The translations under genes and the position numbers were made by a program. From the NCBI RefSeq assembly GCF_050942425.1, contig NZ_CP192063.1, positions 8,866,001 to 8,930,000 on the forward strand: DNA of 64,000 nucleotides, written 5' to 3'. Of the stretch, positions 52,361 to 61,884 are shown in pieces (within the stretch, counting starts at the first letter, position 1; every line of letters begins with the position of its first letter). The notes beneath the pieces were generated by a model. It ran no database searches. It was not told the DNA's origin and was given only the letters and a program-made list of their open reading frames with translations. This DNA comes from Actinoallomurus sp050942425. Lineage in GTDB: Bacteria > Actinomycetota > Actinomycetes > Streptosporangiales > Streptosporangiaceae.

Positions 52361-52441
52361 CCTTCCCGGGCTGAACGAACCGAGATCGGCCGGCCCCCTT
52401 CTCGGGCTGAACGAACCGCCTGCGGAGATCGGCCAGACCTC
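52361..52441. repeat. Two-copy degenerate direct repeat
   Basis: CGGGCTGAACGAACCG followed by AGATCGGCC occurs twice (about 52365-52390 and 52403-52436); the second copy has a 7-base insertion. It lies between manA and the MFS exporter gene. Confidence 0.6.
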
Positions 52442-52532
52442 TTCCCCGCCCGACGGGCAGCCGTCGGCCCGGGGATCCGTCGCCGTCGCCGAGATCCGAG
52501 CCGGACCGCCCAGGGGGTTCTGGCCCTCTGGG

Positions 52533-53645
52533 TCAGCTCTCCGGGAGGCTGGCGCGGAAGAGGACGCCGGCGCCGGTCGCCTCGATCGGGCCGCCGCGGT
52601 GCTCGGCGAACGCGGCCTCGCCGCGGCTCAGCCCGGTCGTCCGGCCGTCGCGGCGCAGCTCCACCCGGCCGTCCGTGCACAGCAGCAGCTGCGGGCCGCC
52701 CGAGGGAAGCACCGCGTCGTCCGCGACGTCCACGCGCGACAGCCGGAACTCCGGCGCCGGGGTGAGGTAGACCTCCTCTTCGCCGTGGCGGACGGGGTCG
52801 AGCACGTCCGGGCGTCCGGGTTCGAAGGAGGCGAGGTGCAGCAGTTCGGGCACGTCGACGTGCTTGGGCGTCAGCCCGGCCCGCAGGACGTTGTCGGAGC
52901 CGGCCATCAGCTCCACGGCCGTGCCGTCGAGGTAGGCGTGCGGCACGCGCGGCGGGACGTACATGGCCTGGCCGGGGGCGAGCCGTACCTCGTTCATCAG
53001 CATCGCGAGGATGACGCCCATGTCGCCCGGGTAGCGCTCGGCCAGCGAGGCGTACGGCTCCCCGGCGATGGCGGCGGCCTCCGGCACGACCGCGTCCGGT
53101 GACGGCCAGGTGAGCAGCGTCTTCACCGCAGCGCGCAGGTCGCCCGCGGTCAGGAGGTCCGCGACCGGGCGCAGCGCCGGGACCTTCGCCAGGAGTTCGG
53201 CGCTCTCGCCCGGGTCGCGCAGGCCGCACAGGGCGTGCACGTCGGTCAGCGCGCACAGCAGCTCGGGCTTGGGCCAGTCGTCCTTGTAGTTGCGCGCCGG
53301 GTCGCCGAGCGGGGTCCGTTCCGCGGCGAATCCGCGCTCGGCCTGCTCCCGGTCCGGGTGGACCTGCAGGGACAGGGGCGCGGCGATCGCGAGGACCTTC
53401 AGCAGGAACGGCAGCCGCGGTCCGAACCGCGCGACGGCGGCGGGTCCGAGGGTCGCCTCCGGGTCGGCGGCGATGTGCTCGTCCAGGGACGGGCCGCCGG
53501 GCAGCCGCGACGGGGCGGCGGGGTGCGCGCCGATCCACAGCTCCGCCTGCGGCCGCTCGGTGGGCGACGGCAGGCCGAGGAGGTCGGCGAGCACGGTGTG
53601 CGATCCCCAGGCGTACTCCTGGACGGGGTTCTGCAGACGTTCCAT
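52533..53645 (-). CDS. manA: Mannose-6-phosphate isomerase, class I
   Basis: Zinc enzyme interconverting mannose-6-phosphate and fructose-6-phosphate, 370 residues. N-terminal PVQEYAWGSHTVLA, the zinc site region LSLQVHPDREQAERG and WPKPELLCAL are all present; the C-terminal jelly-roll ends at the operon's last codon. It starts 3 bases after the ROK kinase stop, so it is the last gene of the LacI-controlled operon. It would feed mannose-6-phosphate into glycolysis. Confidence 0.95.
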   Translation of the reverse strand: MERLQNPVQEYAWGSHTVLADLLGLPSPTERPQAELWIGAHPAAPSRLPGGPSLDEHIAADPEATLGPAAVARFGPRLPFLLKVLAIAAPLSLQVHPDREQAERGFAAERTPLGDPARNYKDDWPKPELLCALTDVHALCGLRDPGESAELLAKVPALRPVADLLTAGDLRAAVKTLLTWPSPDAVVPEAAAIAGEPYASLAERYPGDMGVILAMLMNEVRLAPGQAMYVPPRVPHAYLDGTAVELMAGSDNVLRAGLTPKHVDVPELLHLASFEPGRPDVLDPVRHGEEEVYLTPAPEFRLSRVDVADDAVLPSGGPQLLLCTDGRVELRRDGRTTGLSRGEAAFAEHRGGPIEATGAGVLFRASLPES

Positions 53646-53648
53646 GGG

Positions 53649-54605
53649 TCAGACGAGCTCCGGGTCGTGGGCGAGGGCGGCGGCGCCGAGAAGACCGGCC
53701 TCCGCGCCCAGTTCCGATGGGACCACTGTGACACGCCGGACGAAGGCGAGGCCCGCGTAGTCCCGCATGGCGCGGACCAGGGGTGGCTCGAGGACATCCC
53801 AGGACCGGGACACGCCCCCGCCGATGACGACGCGATCGAGGTCGCAGAGGGCGGCGGCCGACGCGATCCCGGCGGCCAGGCCCCGGCCCGCGCGGTCGAA
53901 CGCCGCCAGGGCCACCTGATGGCCGGCGCGCGCGTCGGCCGCGAGCGCGGCGCCGTCGGGCGCCGGGTGCGTCCAGCCGTTGGCGCGCGCCCAGCGGACC
54001 ATGGAGGTGCCGGAGGTGAACGTCTCGACGCAGCCCCGTGACCCGCACGGGCACCGCTCACCGTTCAGGTCGACCGTGGTGTGCCCGATGTGCCCGGCGT
54101 TTCCGGTCGGCCCGGCGTACACCTTCCCGTCGAGGATCAGCCCGCCGCCGACGCCGGTCGAGACGACCATGCCGAGCATGGCGCGGCTGCCGCGTCCGGC
54201 GCCGTGGCGGTACTCCGCGACGGCGCCCGCCACGGCGTCGTTGACCAGCGTCACGGGCGGGCCGCCGAGCAGGGCGGCGAGCCGGTCCCGTACGGGGAAG
54301 CCCCGCCAGGAGGGGATGTTCACCGGGCTGGCGGTGCCGGCGACGGTGTCGAGCGGCCCGGCGCAGCCCATCCCCGCTCCGATGACGGTCTCCTCGCCCA
54401 TCGCCTCGGTGACCGCTGCGGCCAGCGCCGTCCAGATCGCCTCGGCGTCGCCGGGCGGGGTGGGCCGGGTGGTGCGCCCGCGCAGCCGGCCGTCTTGGTC
54501 GACGAGGGCCGCGGCGAGCTTGGTGCCGCCGATGTCAATGGCGAGGACGGCGTGCCCGGGCGACCGGCCCGTCGCCGGGGCCGTCTCGGGTACCACGCCG
54601 GTCAA
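53649..54605 (-). CDS. ROK-family sugar kinase
   Basis: Cytosolic hexose kinase, 318 residues. The ATP-binding DIGGTKLAAALVD is near residue 24, the ROK signature and zinc motif CPCGSRGCVE near 185, and the catalytic region LVNDAVAGAVAEY before it. The start is a TTG that overlaps the stop of the GH5-like gene as TTGA (54602-54605), with GGAG eight bases ahead. The family is usually annotated as glucokinase, but next to manA it more likely makes mannose-6-phosphate; that is inference. Confidence 0.9.
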   Translation of the reverse strand: MTGVVPETAPATGRSPGHAVLAIDIGGTKLAAALVDQDGRLRGRTTRPTPPGDAEAIWTALAAAVTEAMGEETVIGAGMGCAGPLDTVAGTASPVNIPSWRGFPVRDRLAALLGGPPVTLVNDAVAGAVAEYRHGAGRGSRAMLGMVVSTGVGGGLILDGKVYAGPTGNAGHIGHTTVDLNGERCPCGSRGCVETFTSGTSMVRWARANGWTHPAPDGAALAADARAGHQVALAAFDRAGRGLAAGIASAAALCDLDRVVIGGGVSRSWDVLEPPLVRAMRDYAGLAFVRRVTVVPSELGAEAGLLGAAALAHDPELV

Positions 54606-56494
54606 CTTCGAAGCTCCAGCACACGCACACCATAAGGCCCGAGCACGATCTCTTCATCCCCGGGATGTCCGTTTTCCGCGACGAGCGGCCGGACGGCGAG
54701 TTCGGCGTCCGCCTGGCTGACGAGAACGGCGAACCGGGCCCCGTCCGCGCGCACCAGGACGTCGGCGGACACGCGCGGATCCGCGACCCGCACCGGCCGA
54801 CGCGCCCCGGCCAGCGCCGCGAGCGCGTCGTAGATCCGGTAGGTCGGCTCGGGGTTCACGCGGGGCGTGACGGCCGCCATGTGCTCCAGTGGATAGGTGC
54901 ACAGGACGGTCCACCCGTCGCCGCATCGTTGCCGCAGGAGGGCGGGCCGGCCGTGGCCGTCGACGGCGACGACCTCCGCCGTCGTGGGCCGCACCGGCAG
55001 GTACGCGCGGCTGTGCGCGGTGCCGCCGGCGCGGAACGCCAGCGTGGTCCCCTTCTCCAGCGTACCGAGATCGGCGGTGAGGGTGAGCTCGACGACGTCG
55101 TCCTCGATCGGGTCGACGAGCCCGTACGTCAGCCGGTGCTCGACGCCGAACATCGCGTTCATGTGGGAGTACCACGGCCCGCGCTGCCCGCCGTGCGGCC
55201 CCGCGCTGTACGACACGTACACGACCGCACCGCCGCGGGCGAGGTCCTCCAGCCGGTGCCAGCCGGGGGCGGTCAGCTGCTTGGCCGAGGGGACGAGGTA
55301 CAGGCGGGCGTCGCCGGCGATGCCGTCGGACTCCCGGGTCACGCCAGGCGCCAGGTCGGCGGCGCGGGCGGAGACGTACGCCTGCCGGAGCGTGGCGAAG
55401 ACATACGTGCGGTCCTCCGCCTCGGTGAACGGGAACCCGCCCTCGAGCACCTGGGGCACCACCAGCGCTGTGTCGGTCTCGGCCCGCTCGCAGCCCGCCA
55501 GGTCGATCTCGGCGAGCGTACGGGCGAAGTCGCGCATCTCCCGCAGCACCGGCTTGGGCGTGCCGTCGACCGTCGTCAGGCCGAAGTGCAGCTCGAACGG
55601 ATGGTGGCTGTACGGCGGCTGGTCGACCAGGTCGAAGTCGGTGTTGTTCCACGCGACCCAGCCGGTCGCCCCGGCCAGCAGGCTGTTGTAGAGGACCTGC
55701 CGGTAGTAGTGCGCGGCGTTGTCGTCGGCGACGAAGTCGGAGGAGCAGCCGAACTCCTCCAGCACCACCGGCCGCCCGAACGTCCCAGCCAGCTCGCACA
55801 CGAACGCCGCGCCGTAGTGCTGGCGGACCAGGTCGTCCTCCATGCGGTAGACGTGTGGGCCGACGAAGTCGGTGAGCGCGGCTAGCGCGCGGACCGAGAA
55901 GCCGTTGTCGACCCCGCTGACCTCGACGCCCCAGGCGCCGTCCCCGATGGACACCGGCTCCTTCGCCCCGGCCGCGTGGACCGCCTGCACCATGAGCTGC
56001 GCCCAGCTCGTCACCCGCTCCTCCGGGGCGATCCCACCGTAGATCGGCATCTCGTTGGTGATCAGCCACCCGGCGATCGCCGGGTGGCCGGTGAACCGCC
56101 GCGTCATCTCCTCGGCGAACCACGTCTGCCGCGCCACCAGCCACACGTCCGCGTACAGGTCGCGGCCCTGCCGCCACGCCGGGTCCCAGTTCTCCCCCGA
56201 CATGTGGCCGACGATGAACGTCGGGATCGTCCGCATCCCCCGCTCGGCGTGCGCCTCCAGGAAGTCGGCGTACCGCTCCGCGAGCGTCTCGTCGATCCGG
56301 TCCGGCTCCGGCATGAAGTCGGGCCAGTAGAAGAACGACCGGGTGACGTTCAGCCCGTGCTCGGCCAGCACGTGGAGCTCGTGGCGGACGACCCCCGGGT
56401 CGTACGAGCGCCACATCAGCGGGCCGCCGGTCCGGGACCAGAAGTTCGCGCCCAGCCACGCCGGTCCGGGCAGCTTGCGAGAGTCGCGTCGCAT
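54602..56494 (-). CDS. GH5-like glycoside hydrolase (mannanase/beta-mannosidase type)
   Basis: 630 residues. The N-terminal 400 are a TIM-barrel of clan GH-A: LGANFWSR, GLNVTRSFFYWPDFMP, the acid/base in LITNEMPIYG (near residue 160) and the nucleophile in VVLEEFGCSSDF (near residue 255). The rest is a beta-rich C-terminal region. No signal peptide, so it acts in the cytosol on imported oligosaccharides. ATG at 56494; it follows the permease gene by 14 bases. Confidence 0.85.
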   Translation of the reverse strand: MRRDSRKLPGPAWLGANFWSRTGGPLMWRSYDPGVVRHELHVLAEHGLNVTRSFFYWPDFMPEPDRIDETLAERYADFLEAHAERGMRTIPTFIVGHMSGENWDPAWRQGRDLYADVWLVARQTWFAEEMTRRFTGHPAIAGWLITNEMPIYGGIAPEERVTSWAQLMVQAVHAAGAKEPVSIGDGAWGVEVSGVDNGFSVRALAALTDFVGPHVYRMEDDLVRQHYGAAFVCELAGTFGRPVVLEEFGCSSDFVADDNAAHYYRQVLYNSLLAGATGWVAWNNTDFDLVDQPPYSHHPFELHFGLTTVDGTPKPVLREMRDFARTLAEIDLAGCERAETDTALVVPQVLEGGFPFTEAEDRTYVFATLRQAYVSARAADLAPGVTRESDGIAGDARLYLVPSAKQLTAPGWHRLEDLARGGAVVYVSYSAGPHGGQRGPWYSHMNAMFGVEHRLTYGLVDPIEDDVVELTLTADLGTLEKGTTLAFRAGGTAHSRAYLPVRPTTAEVVAVDGHGRPALLRQRCGDGWTVLCTYPLEHMAAVTPRVNPEPTYRIYDALAALAGARRPVRVADPRVSADVLVRADGARFAVLVSQADAELAVRPLVAENGHPGDEEIVLGPYGVRVLELRS

Positions 56495-56508
56495 TGGGGA
56501 GCCTTTCG

Positions 56509-57351
56509 CTAGGACTTGACGGCGCCCGCGGTGAGCCCGTGGACGAGGAAGCGCTGCAGGGCCAGGAAGCCGACCACCACCGGCAGGCTGATGACCAGGG
56601 ACGCGGCCATCACCTGGTTCCAGTAGACGTTCGCCTGGGTGACGTACCCGCGGAGGCCGACGGCGAGCGTCCGCGTGTCGTCGTCGGTGAGCACGGAGGC
56701 GAACAGCACCTCGCCCCACGCCGTCATGAACGCGTAGATCGCGACGGCGACGACGCCCGGCGCGGCCACCGGCAGCACGACACGGAAGAGCGTGCGCATC
56801 GGGCCGGCGCCATCCACGCGCGCCGCCTCGTCTAGCTCGCGCGGGATCGTGTCGAAGTACCCCGCGATGAGCCAGATCGAGAACGGCAGGGCGAACGTGA
56901 GGTAGGTGATGGTCAGGCCGGTCCGGCTCCCGTACAGCCGGATGCCGGTGTACCGCTCGACGTTGACGAAGATCAGGAACAGCGGCAGCAGGAACAGGAT
57001 GCCGGGGAACATCTGCGTCGACAGGACCGCCGTCATGAACGTGCCGCGCCCGGCGAACCGGTACCGACTGACGGCGTAGCCGGCCAGGATCGCGATCACC
57101 ATCGAGCAGAGGGTGGCGGAGACGGAGACGATCAGGCTGTTCACGAAGTAGCGGCCGAGCGGCACCGTACGCCACATGTCGACGAACGGCCGGAACGTCA
57201 CGTGCGTCGGCAGCCAGGTGAACCGGCCCTGCACGTCCTTCAGCGGTTTGATCGACGAGACCGCCATGACGTACAGCGGAATCACGGTGAACAGCGCGAG
57301 CAGGCCGAGGACGACCGGCCGCGCCCACCGCAGCGTACGAGACTCACGCAT
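56509..57351 (-). CDS. Sugar ABC transporter permease (MalG type)
   Basis: Inner-membrane subunit of a carbohydrate importer, 280 residues with six membrane segments. The EAA-type loop is at ELDEAARVDGAGPMRTLFRVVLP. The start overlaps the MalF-type gene by 8 bases. The cognate ATPase is not in the window; a shared MsiK-like ATPase is usual in actinomycetes. Confidence 0.92.
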   Translation of the reverse strand: MRESRTLRWARPVVLGLLALFTVIPLYVMAVSSIKPLKDVQGRFTWLPTHVTFRPFVDMWRTVPLGRYFVNSLIVSVSATLCSMVIAILAGYAVSRYRFAGRGTFMTAVLSTQMFPGILFLLPLFLIFVNVERYTGIRLYGSRTGLTITYLTFALPFSIWLIAGYFDTIPRELDEAARVDGAGPMRTLFRVVLPVAAPGVVAVAIYAFMTAWGEVLFASVLTDDDTRTLAVGLRGYVTQANVYWNQVMAASLVISLPVVVGFLALQRFLVHGLTAGAVKS

Positions 57352-58315
57352 GGCGCTCCCTCACCCGTCCGATTCCGAGGTACCCGAGCGTGACGACCAT
57401 CAGGAACGCCAGGAGCAGCACGGACATCGCCGAGCCCAGCCCGAAGTTCCAGGTGATGAAGGACGCGTTGTAGATGTGGATGGAGATCATGTCGGCGGCC
57501 GCGGGCGGCTGGTCGAACAGGGTGTAGGCGGTGGTGAAGTCGTTGAACGTCCACAGGAACAGCACCAGCAGCAGCACCCGGTCGACCGGCCGCAGCAGCG
57601 GGAGCGTCACCCGCGTGAGGAGGCGCAGCGACCCGGCGCCGTCGATGGCCGCCGCCTCGTACAGGTCCGCGGGGATGCTCTGCAGCCCGGCGGTGATCGT
57701 GAGGAACGCGAACGGCCACAGCCGCCAGACCAGGATGACCACCACGGCGGCGAAGCTGCGATCGCCGAGCAGCCAGAACGGATGGCCGTGCGCCAGCAGC
57801 AGTTCGTCGGACAACAGGGCGTTCACCAGGCCGGTGTCGCGCTGGAACATGAACCGCCAGGTGATGACCGCGGTGAACACCGGCAGCGCGTACGGCACGA
57901 GGAACAGCGTCCGCAGCGCCGCGCGGCCCGGGAACGGCCGCTGCAGCAGCACGGCCGCGGCCAGGCCGAACAGCCAGCAGCAGACGACGACCACCGCGGT
58001 GATCGCGACGGTGATCAGGAAGGAGTGCAGCAGGTCCTTGCCGACGGGCCCGTTCGTGTTCACCGCGATCCGGTAGTTGGCCAGCCCGCCGTACGGCGCC
58101 TGCGTCCAGTTGCGGATGAAGAACTGGGTCAGATGCAGCAGGCTCATCCACGCCCCGACCAGCATCGGGACGATGTGGACGGCCAACTCGGCGACGAGGG
58201 CGGGCAGCAGCAGAAGGTACGGCAGCGCCTTCGCGAGCCGGGGCCGCCGCCATGGTCGCGGACGCCCGGGAGCCCGCGCGGGCGCGCTCCCGGGCGCCTT
58301 GGTCGTCCCGATCAC
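57344..58315 (-). CDS. Sugar ABC transporter permease (MalF type)
   Basis: 323 residues, GTG at 58315 with GGGAG in front. Six membrane segments after a basic Pro-rich start; the EAA loop LYEAAAIDGAGSLRLLTRVTLP is present. It pairs with the MalG-type subunit downstream and follows the solute-binding gene by 40 bases. Confidence 0.92.
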   Translation of the reverse strand: MIGTTKAPGSAPARAPGRPRPWRRPRLAKALPYLLLLPALVAELAVHIVPMLVGAWMSLLHLTQFFIRNWTQAPYGGLANYRIAVNTNGPVGKDLLHSFLITVAITAVVVVCCWLFGLAAAVLLQRPFPGRAALRTLFLVPYALPVFTAVITWRFMFQRDTGLVNALLSDELLLAHGHPFWLLGDRSFAAVVVILVWRLWPFAFLTITAGLQSIPADLYEAAAIDGAGSLRLLTRVTLPLLRPVDRVLLLVLFLWTFNDFTTAYTLFDQPPAAADMISIHIYNASFITWNFGLGSAMSVLLLAFLMVVTLGYLGIGRVRERHA

Positions 58316-58355
58316 CGGCGCTCCCTGCGGGGCGTTTCCGGACGCTTCGGCACGC

Positions 58356-59669
58356 TCATCCGCCGGCCTGCATCTTCTTGTTGGCGTCGGCGAGGCGGGC
58401 CTTGATGGTGGCGTCGTCGACCGGGCGGCCCGCGGCGGCGTCGGCGATCAGCCCCTTGACGGTGTTGCCGACGAGGGTCTCGAACTGCGCCTCCTGCGGG
58501 ATCATCGGCAGGGTCTCGGCGGCCTCGGCGAGGACCTTGCGGAACGTCTGGATCGCGGGCGTCTGGAACTTCGGGTCGTCGTACGCCTGCGGGACCACCG
58601 GCAGGCTGCCCCACGCCGCGTTGAGGATCTTCTGCTCGTCGGGGCTCGTGAGGAAGTCGACGAGTTTGAGGGCGCCGTCCTTGTTGCCGGAGTTCTTGAA
58701 CACGCCGATGTTGATCCCGGCGACGTGGCTGGCGACGCGGCGGCCACCGGCCGGCAGCGGATCGGGCAGCGGGATCTGCTCGACGCCGTACTCATCGTCC
58801 TTCATGCCGTTCTCGCGGACGCCGGCGGTCGCGTAGCTCTGGATCATCATCATCCCGAACTTCCCGGCCGCGAAGTCCTTGAGGATCTGGTCGTCGTTGA
58901 CGTACTCCGCGTCGGCGGGATCGACGACCTTGTCGGTGCCGAGCAGGTCGAGGTACTGGCGGACGCCGGCCACCATCGCCGGCGAGTCGAAGCCGGGCTG
59001 CCCGCCCTGGAAGAGCCGTGCGCCGTTCTGCGCGCCGAACATGAACGCGAAGTGCGCGCCCTCGGTGTAGCTCGCGCCGAGCATGCCGACGCCGTACCGC
59101 TTCTTCGCCGGGTCGGTGAGCCTCTTGGCGTCGGCGACGAGCTCCTGCCAGGTCCGGGGCGGGTTCTTCAGGCCCGCCTGCGCGAACAGCTTCTTGTTGT
59201 AGAACAGCCCGTACGCCAGCCCGTACAGCGGCACGAACCCCGGGGGCTTCCCGGCCGCGCCCGTCGAGGTGAGCGTGGAGGGGATGAAGCGGCCCCGGCC
59301 GCCGACCTTGGCGATGGTCGCGTCGTCGAAGGACTGGAACGCCCCGGTCGCCTGGAGCGAGGCGGACCAGGTGTTGCCGATGTTGAGGACGTCGGGGCCC
59401 TTGCCGCTGGAGGTCGCGGCGAGGATGCGGTTGAGCAGATCGGGCCAGCCGATCACCTCGAGCTTCACCTTGATGCCGGTGCGCTGCTCGAACTTCTTCA
59501 GCTCCGGGCCGAGCACCTGCTGATCCTGCTGGATGGAGCGTCCCTGGTTGCTGGCCCAGTAGGTCAGCGTCTTCGGGGACGACTTGTCCCCGCCGCCGCC
59601 TCCGCAGCCCGCTCCGGCCATGACCATGATGGCGCCCGTAACGAGCGCCGTGATTCGGCGTGCCTTCAC
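58356..59669 (-). CDS. Sugar ABC transporter solute-binding lipoprotein
   Basis: 437 residues, family 1 extracellular binding protein. I chose the GTG at 59669 (GGGAG about 9 bases upstream), which directly starts the KARRITALVTGAIMVMAG signal; an ATG five codons upstream is possible. The lipobox is GAGC, followed by a poly-Gly linker. The rest has the typical LTYWASNQGRSIQQ start and a lobe motif YGLAYGLFYNKKLF. It is the first transport gene after the operator at 59776. Confidence 0.9.
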   Translation of the reverse strand: MKARRITALVTGAIMVMAGAGCGGGGGDKSSPKTLTYWASNQGRSIQQDQQVLGPELKKFEQRTGIKVKLEVIGWPDLLNRILAATSSGKGPDVLNIGNTWSASLQATGAFQSFDDATIAKVGGRGRFIPSTLTSTGAAGKPPGFVPLYGLAYGLFYNKKLFAQAGLKNPPRTWQELVADAKRLTDPAKKRYGVGMLGASYTEGAHFAFMFGAQNGARLFQGGQPGFDSPAMVAGVRQYLDLLGTDKVVDPADAEYVNDDQILKDFAAGKFGMMMIQSYATAGVRENGMKDDEYGVEQIPLPDPLPAGGRRVASHVAGINIGVFKNSGNKDGALKLVDFLTSPDEQKILNAAWGSLPVVPQAYDDPKFQTPAIQTFRKVLAEAAETLPMIPQEAQFETLVGNTVKGLIADAAAGRPVDDATIKARLADANKKMQAGG

Positions 59670-59775
59670 TTGGTGAACTCCCATCAGCCGTCATGGAGGC
59701 ACCCCGGTCGAGCGCGGACCGGCCGTGGGCGTCTCTCCGAACAACCGCTGGAAATCCGTCGCCTCGATACGATCA

Positions 59776-59789
59776 CTAAACCGGTTTAG
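59776..59789. promoter_or_regulatory. LacI operator O2 upstream of the transport operon
   Basis: CTAAACCGGTTTAG is a perfect 14-bp palindrome with a central CG, the classic LacI-family form. It lies 106 bases upstream of the binding-protein start and just after the lacI stop. Confidence 0.85.
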
Positions 59790-59791
59790 CG

Positions 59792-60820
59792 TCAACCGTT
59801 CCGGGCGTTTCTCGGGGCCGGACCCGTGCTGCCCCGTGGTGTCAGCACGGGCGCGGCGTGGCGGCCGCTCTCGACGGGTTGCCCGGCGACCAGGTCGAGC
59901 AGGCGGCGCGCCACCTCCGCGCCGTAGGAGGCGATGTCGACGCCGACCGCGGTCAGCGGCGGGTGGACCAGCCGGCAGAGCACCGAGTCGTCCCAGGCGA
60001 CGATGGACAGCCGGCCCGGAACCGGCACGCCCATCTCCCCGGCCACCCCCAGCCCCGCCAGGGCCATCACGTCGTTGTCGTAGACGATGGCGGTCGGCGG
60101 CTCCGGCGCCGCGAGCAGCCGCCGCGTCACGCGCGCCCCCTCCTCACCCGTGTAGTCCGTGGACACCGAGGTCGTCGTCAGGCCCAGCGCGCCGGCCGCC
60201 GCCTCGAACGCCGCGCCCCGCGCGGTCGTGTGCCGCAGCTCCGGCGGCCCGGCCACCCGGGCGATCCGCCGGTGGCCGAGGGCCGCGAGGTACTCCACGA
60301 CGGAGCGCACGGCCTCGGCCTCGTCGTTCCACACTCCGGGCAGCCCGCCGAGCCCGTCCGGGCCGCCGATCACGATCGCGGGCAGCCCGAGCTCGGCCAG
60401 CAGCCCGATCCGCTCGTCGTCCACCCGCAGATCGACCAGGAACACCCCGTCCACCCGGCGCTCGGCCCACCAGCGACGGTAGGCCGCCACCTGCGTCTGG
60501 CCGTCTTCGGCCATCTGGAGCAGGAGCGCGACGTCGCGCGCGGCGAGCTCGCCCTCGATCCCGGAGATCAGCTGCATGAAGAACGGCTCGATCCCCAGCG
60601 TCCGCGCGGGACGGTCCACGACCAGCCCCAGCACGCCCGCCCGGCCACCGGACAGCGCGCGGGCCACACGGCTCGGCCGCCACCCCATCTCCCGCGCGAT
60701 GTCGAGGATGCGGTCGCGGGTCGCGGCGGACACCCCCGGCCGGTCGTTCAGCGCGAACGAGACGGTGCTCTTGGTGACGCCCGCCCGGCGCGCGATGTCG
60801 GCGATCGTCGGACGCTTCAT
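59792..60820 (-). CDS. LacI-family transcriptional regulator
   Basis: 342 residues. The helix-turn-helix is at the N-terminus (TIADIARRAGVTKSTVSFALN), followed by the hinge and a periplasmic-binding-protein-like sensor domain (GVFLVDLR, YDNDVMALAGL, SIVAWDDSVLC). ATG at 60820 behind GGGAGG. Operators at 60839 and 59776 flank it, so it most likely represses itself and the mannoside operon, relieved by an imported sugar. Confidence 0.95.
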   Translation of the reverse strand: MKRPTIADIARRAGVTKSTVSFALNDRPGVSAATRDRILDIAREMGWRPSRVARALSGGRAGVLGLVVDRPARTLGIEPFFMQLISGIEGELAARDVALLLQMAEDGQTQVAAYRRWWAERRVDGVFLVDLRVDDERIGLLAELGLPAIVIGGPDGLGGLPGVWNDEAEAVRSVVEYLAALGHRRIARVAGPPELRHTTARGAAFEAAAGALGLTTTSVSTDYTGEEGARVTRRLLAAPEPPTAIVYDNDVMALAGLGVAGEMGVPVPGRLSIVAWDDSVLCRLVHPPLTAVGVDIASYGAEVARRLLDLVAGQPVESGRHAAPVLTPRGSTGPAPRNARNG

Positions 60821-60838
60821 CCCGCCTCCCCCGATTGG

Positions 60839-60852
60839 CTAAACCGGTTTTG
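60839..60852. promoter_or_regulatory. LacI operator O1 upstream of lacI
   Basis: CTAAACCGGTTTTG matches the perfect O2 site except at its last two bases. It lies 18 bases upstream of the lacI start, which suggests autorepression. Confidence 0.75.
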
Positions 60853-60992
60853 TACTTCCTTGCGACTGTATCGGGAAAGGGCGTTGACATCATTTCTGCG
60901 ACGGATTAGCTTGCAATCGCCGATGGCATCCGGTCGAGCGCGGACCGTCCTTCCGGATCTCTTCCGGCCCGCATCATGGCACCCTGGGGTGC

Positions 60993-61394
60993 ATGCGAGT
61001 GCGGTGCGTCGGAGCGATCGTCCATGACGCCGACGGGCGGCTGCTGGTGATCCAGCGCGGCCACCCGCCGGGCGAGGGCCTGTGGTCACTGCCGGGCGGC
61101 CGGGTCGAGCCCGGCGAGACCGACGCCGCCGCGGTCGTCCGCGAGATCGCCGAGGAGACGGGCCTACAGGTCGAGCCCGGACCGCTGATCGGCTCGGTGG
61201 ACCGCCCGGCCCCGGGCGGGGTGACGTACGACATCCGCGACTACGCCGCCACGGTGACCGGCGGCGTCCTGCGCGCCGGCGACGACGCCCGCGCGGCCCG
61301 CTGGGTCGACGCCGAAGAGCTGGCCGCCCTCCCGACGACCACCGGCCTGCTCGAGACCCTCGCCTCGTGGGGCGCCCTCCCCGCCCCCCGCTGA
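60993..61394 (+). CDS. NUDIX hydrolase
   Basis: 133 residues. The Nudix box is complete at residues 36-58: G, five residues, E, seven residues, REIAEETGL. The substrate, a nucleoside diphosphate derivative, is unknown; the size suggests an MutT-like enzyme. ATG at 60993; no strong ribosome site. It is divergent from lacI. Confidence 0.92.
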   Translation: MRVRCVGAIVHDADGRLLVIQRGHPPGEGLWSLPGGRVEPGETDAAAVVREIAEETGLQVEPGPLIGSVDRPAPGGVTYDIRDYAATVTGGVLRAGDDARAARWVDAEELAALPTTTGLLETLASWGALPAPR

Positions 61395-61421
61395 CGGTCC
61401 ACGTTGCCGCCCCGTAACGCG

Positions 61422-61793
61422 CTATCCCGCGTTGCGCGGCGACAACCGCTGGGTGATCCGGTCGAACAGCTCCGTCAGCGGCTCGCCGACGTCCCGACCG
61501 AACTCGGTCAGCCCGTAGGTGACCTGGGGCGGCGTCGTCGGCTCGACCTCCCGCCAGACCAGGCCGTCCTGAACCAGCGCGCGCAGGGTCTGAGCGAGCA
61601 TCTTCTCGCTGATGCCCTGGATGCTCTCGCGCAGCTCGTAGAACCGCAGGGCGTTACTCCGCAAGGAGATCAACACCCAGACGCCCCACCTGCTGGTCAC
61701 GTGGTCGACCACATCGCGCGCGGGGCAGTCGGTGTGAAGTACCTCATACCGCTCCACTGCCTCGGCCTGTGTGTGCTGCGAGCCTCCCGCCAC
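61422..61793 (-). CDS. HxlR-family transcriptional regulator
   Basis: 123-residue winged-helix protein. Typical HxlR segments are TDCPARDVVDHVTSRWGVWVL, LRFYELRESIQGISEKML and LTEFGR. The cysteine after TD could be a redox sensor. It is divergent from the NmrA-like reductase gene, with direct repeats between them that probably form its operator. Confidence 0.92.
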   Translation of the reverse strand: MAGGSQHTQAEAVERYEVLHTDCPARDVVDHVTSRWGVWVLISLRSNALRFYELRESIQGISEKMLAQTLRALVQDGLVWREVEPTTPPQVTYGLTEFGRDVGEPLTELFDRITQRLSPRNAG

Positions 61794-61801
61794 GTGATGA
61801 G

Positions 61802-61835
61802 CTTACCTAAAGGTATGTCCTTACCAAAAGTTAGC
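61802..61835. promoter_or_regulatory. HxlR operator candidate
   Basis: CTTACCTAAAGGTA (61802) and CTTACCAAAAGTTA (61820) are direct repeats 18 bp apart in the divergent promoter of the HxlR and NmrA-like genes. Confidence 0.6.
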
Positions 61836-61884
61836 CCGGCTCCTAGCGTGCAGATCACAGAGGACATCGGAGAAGGAGCTGATC

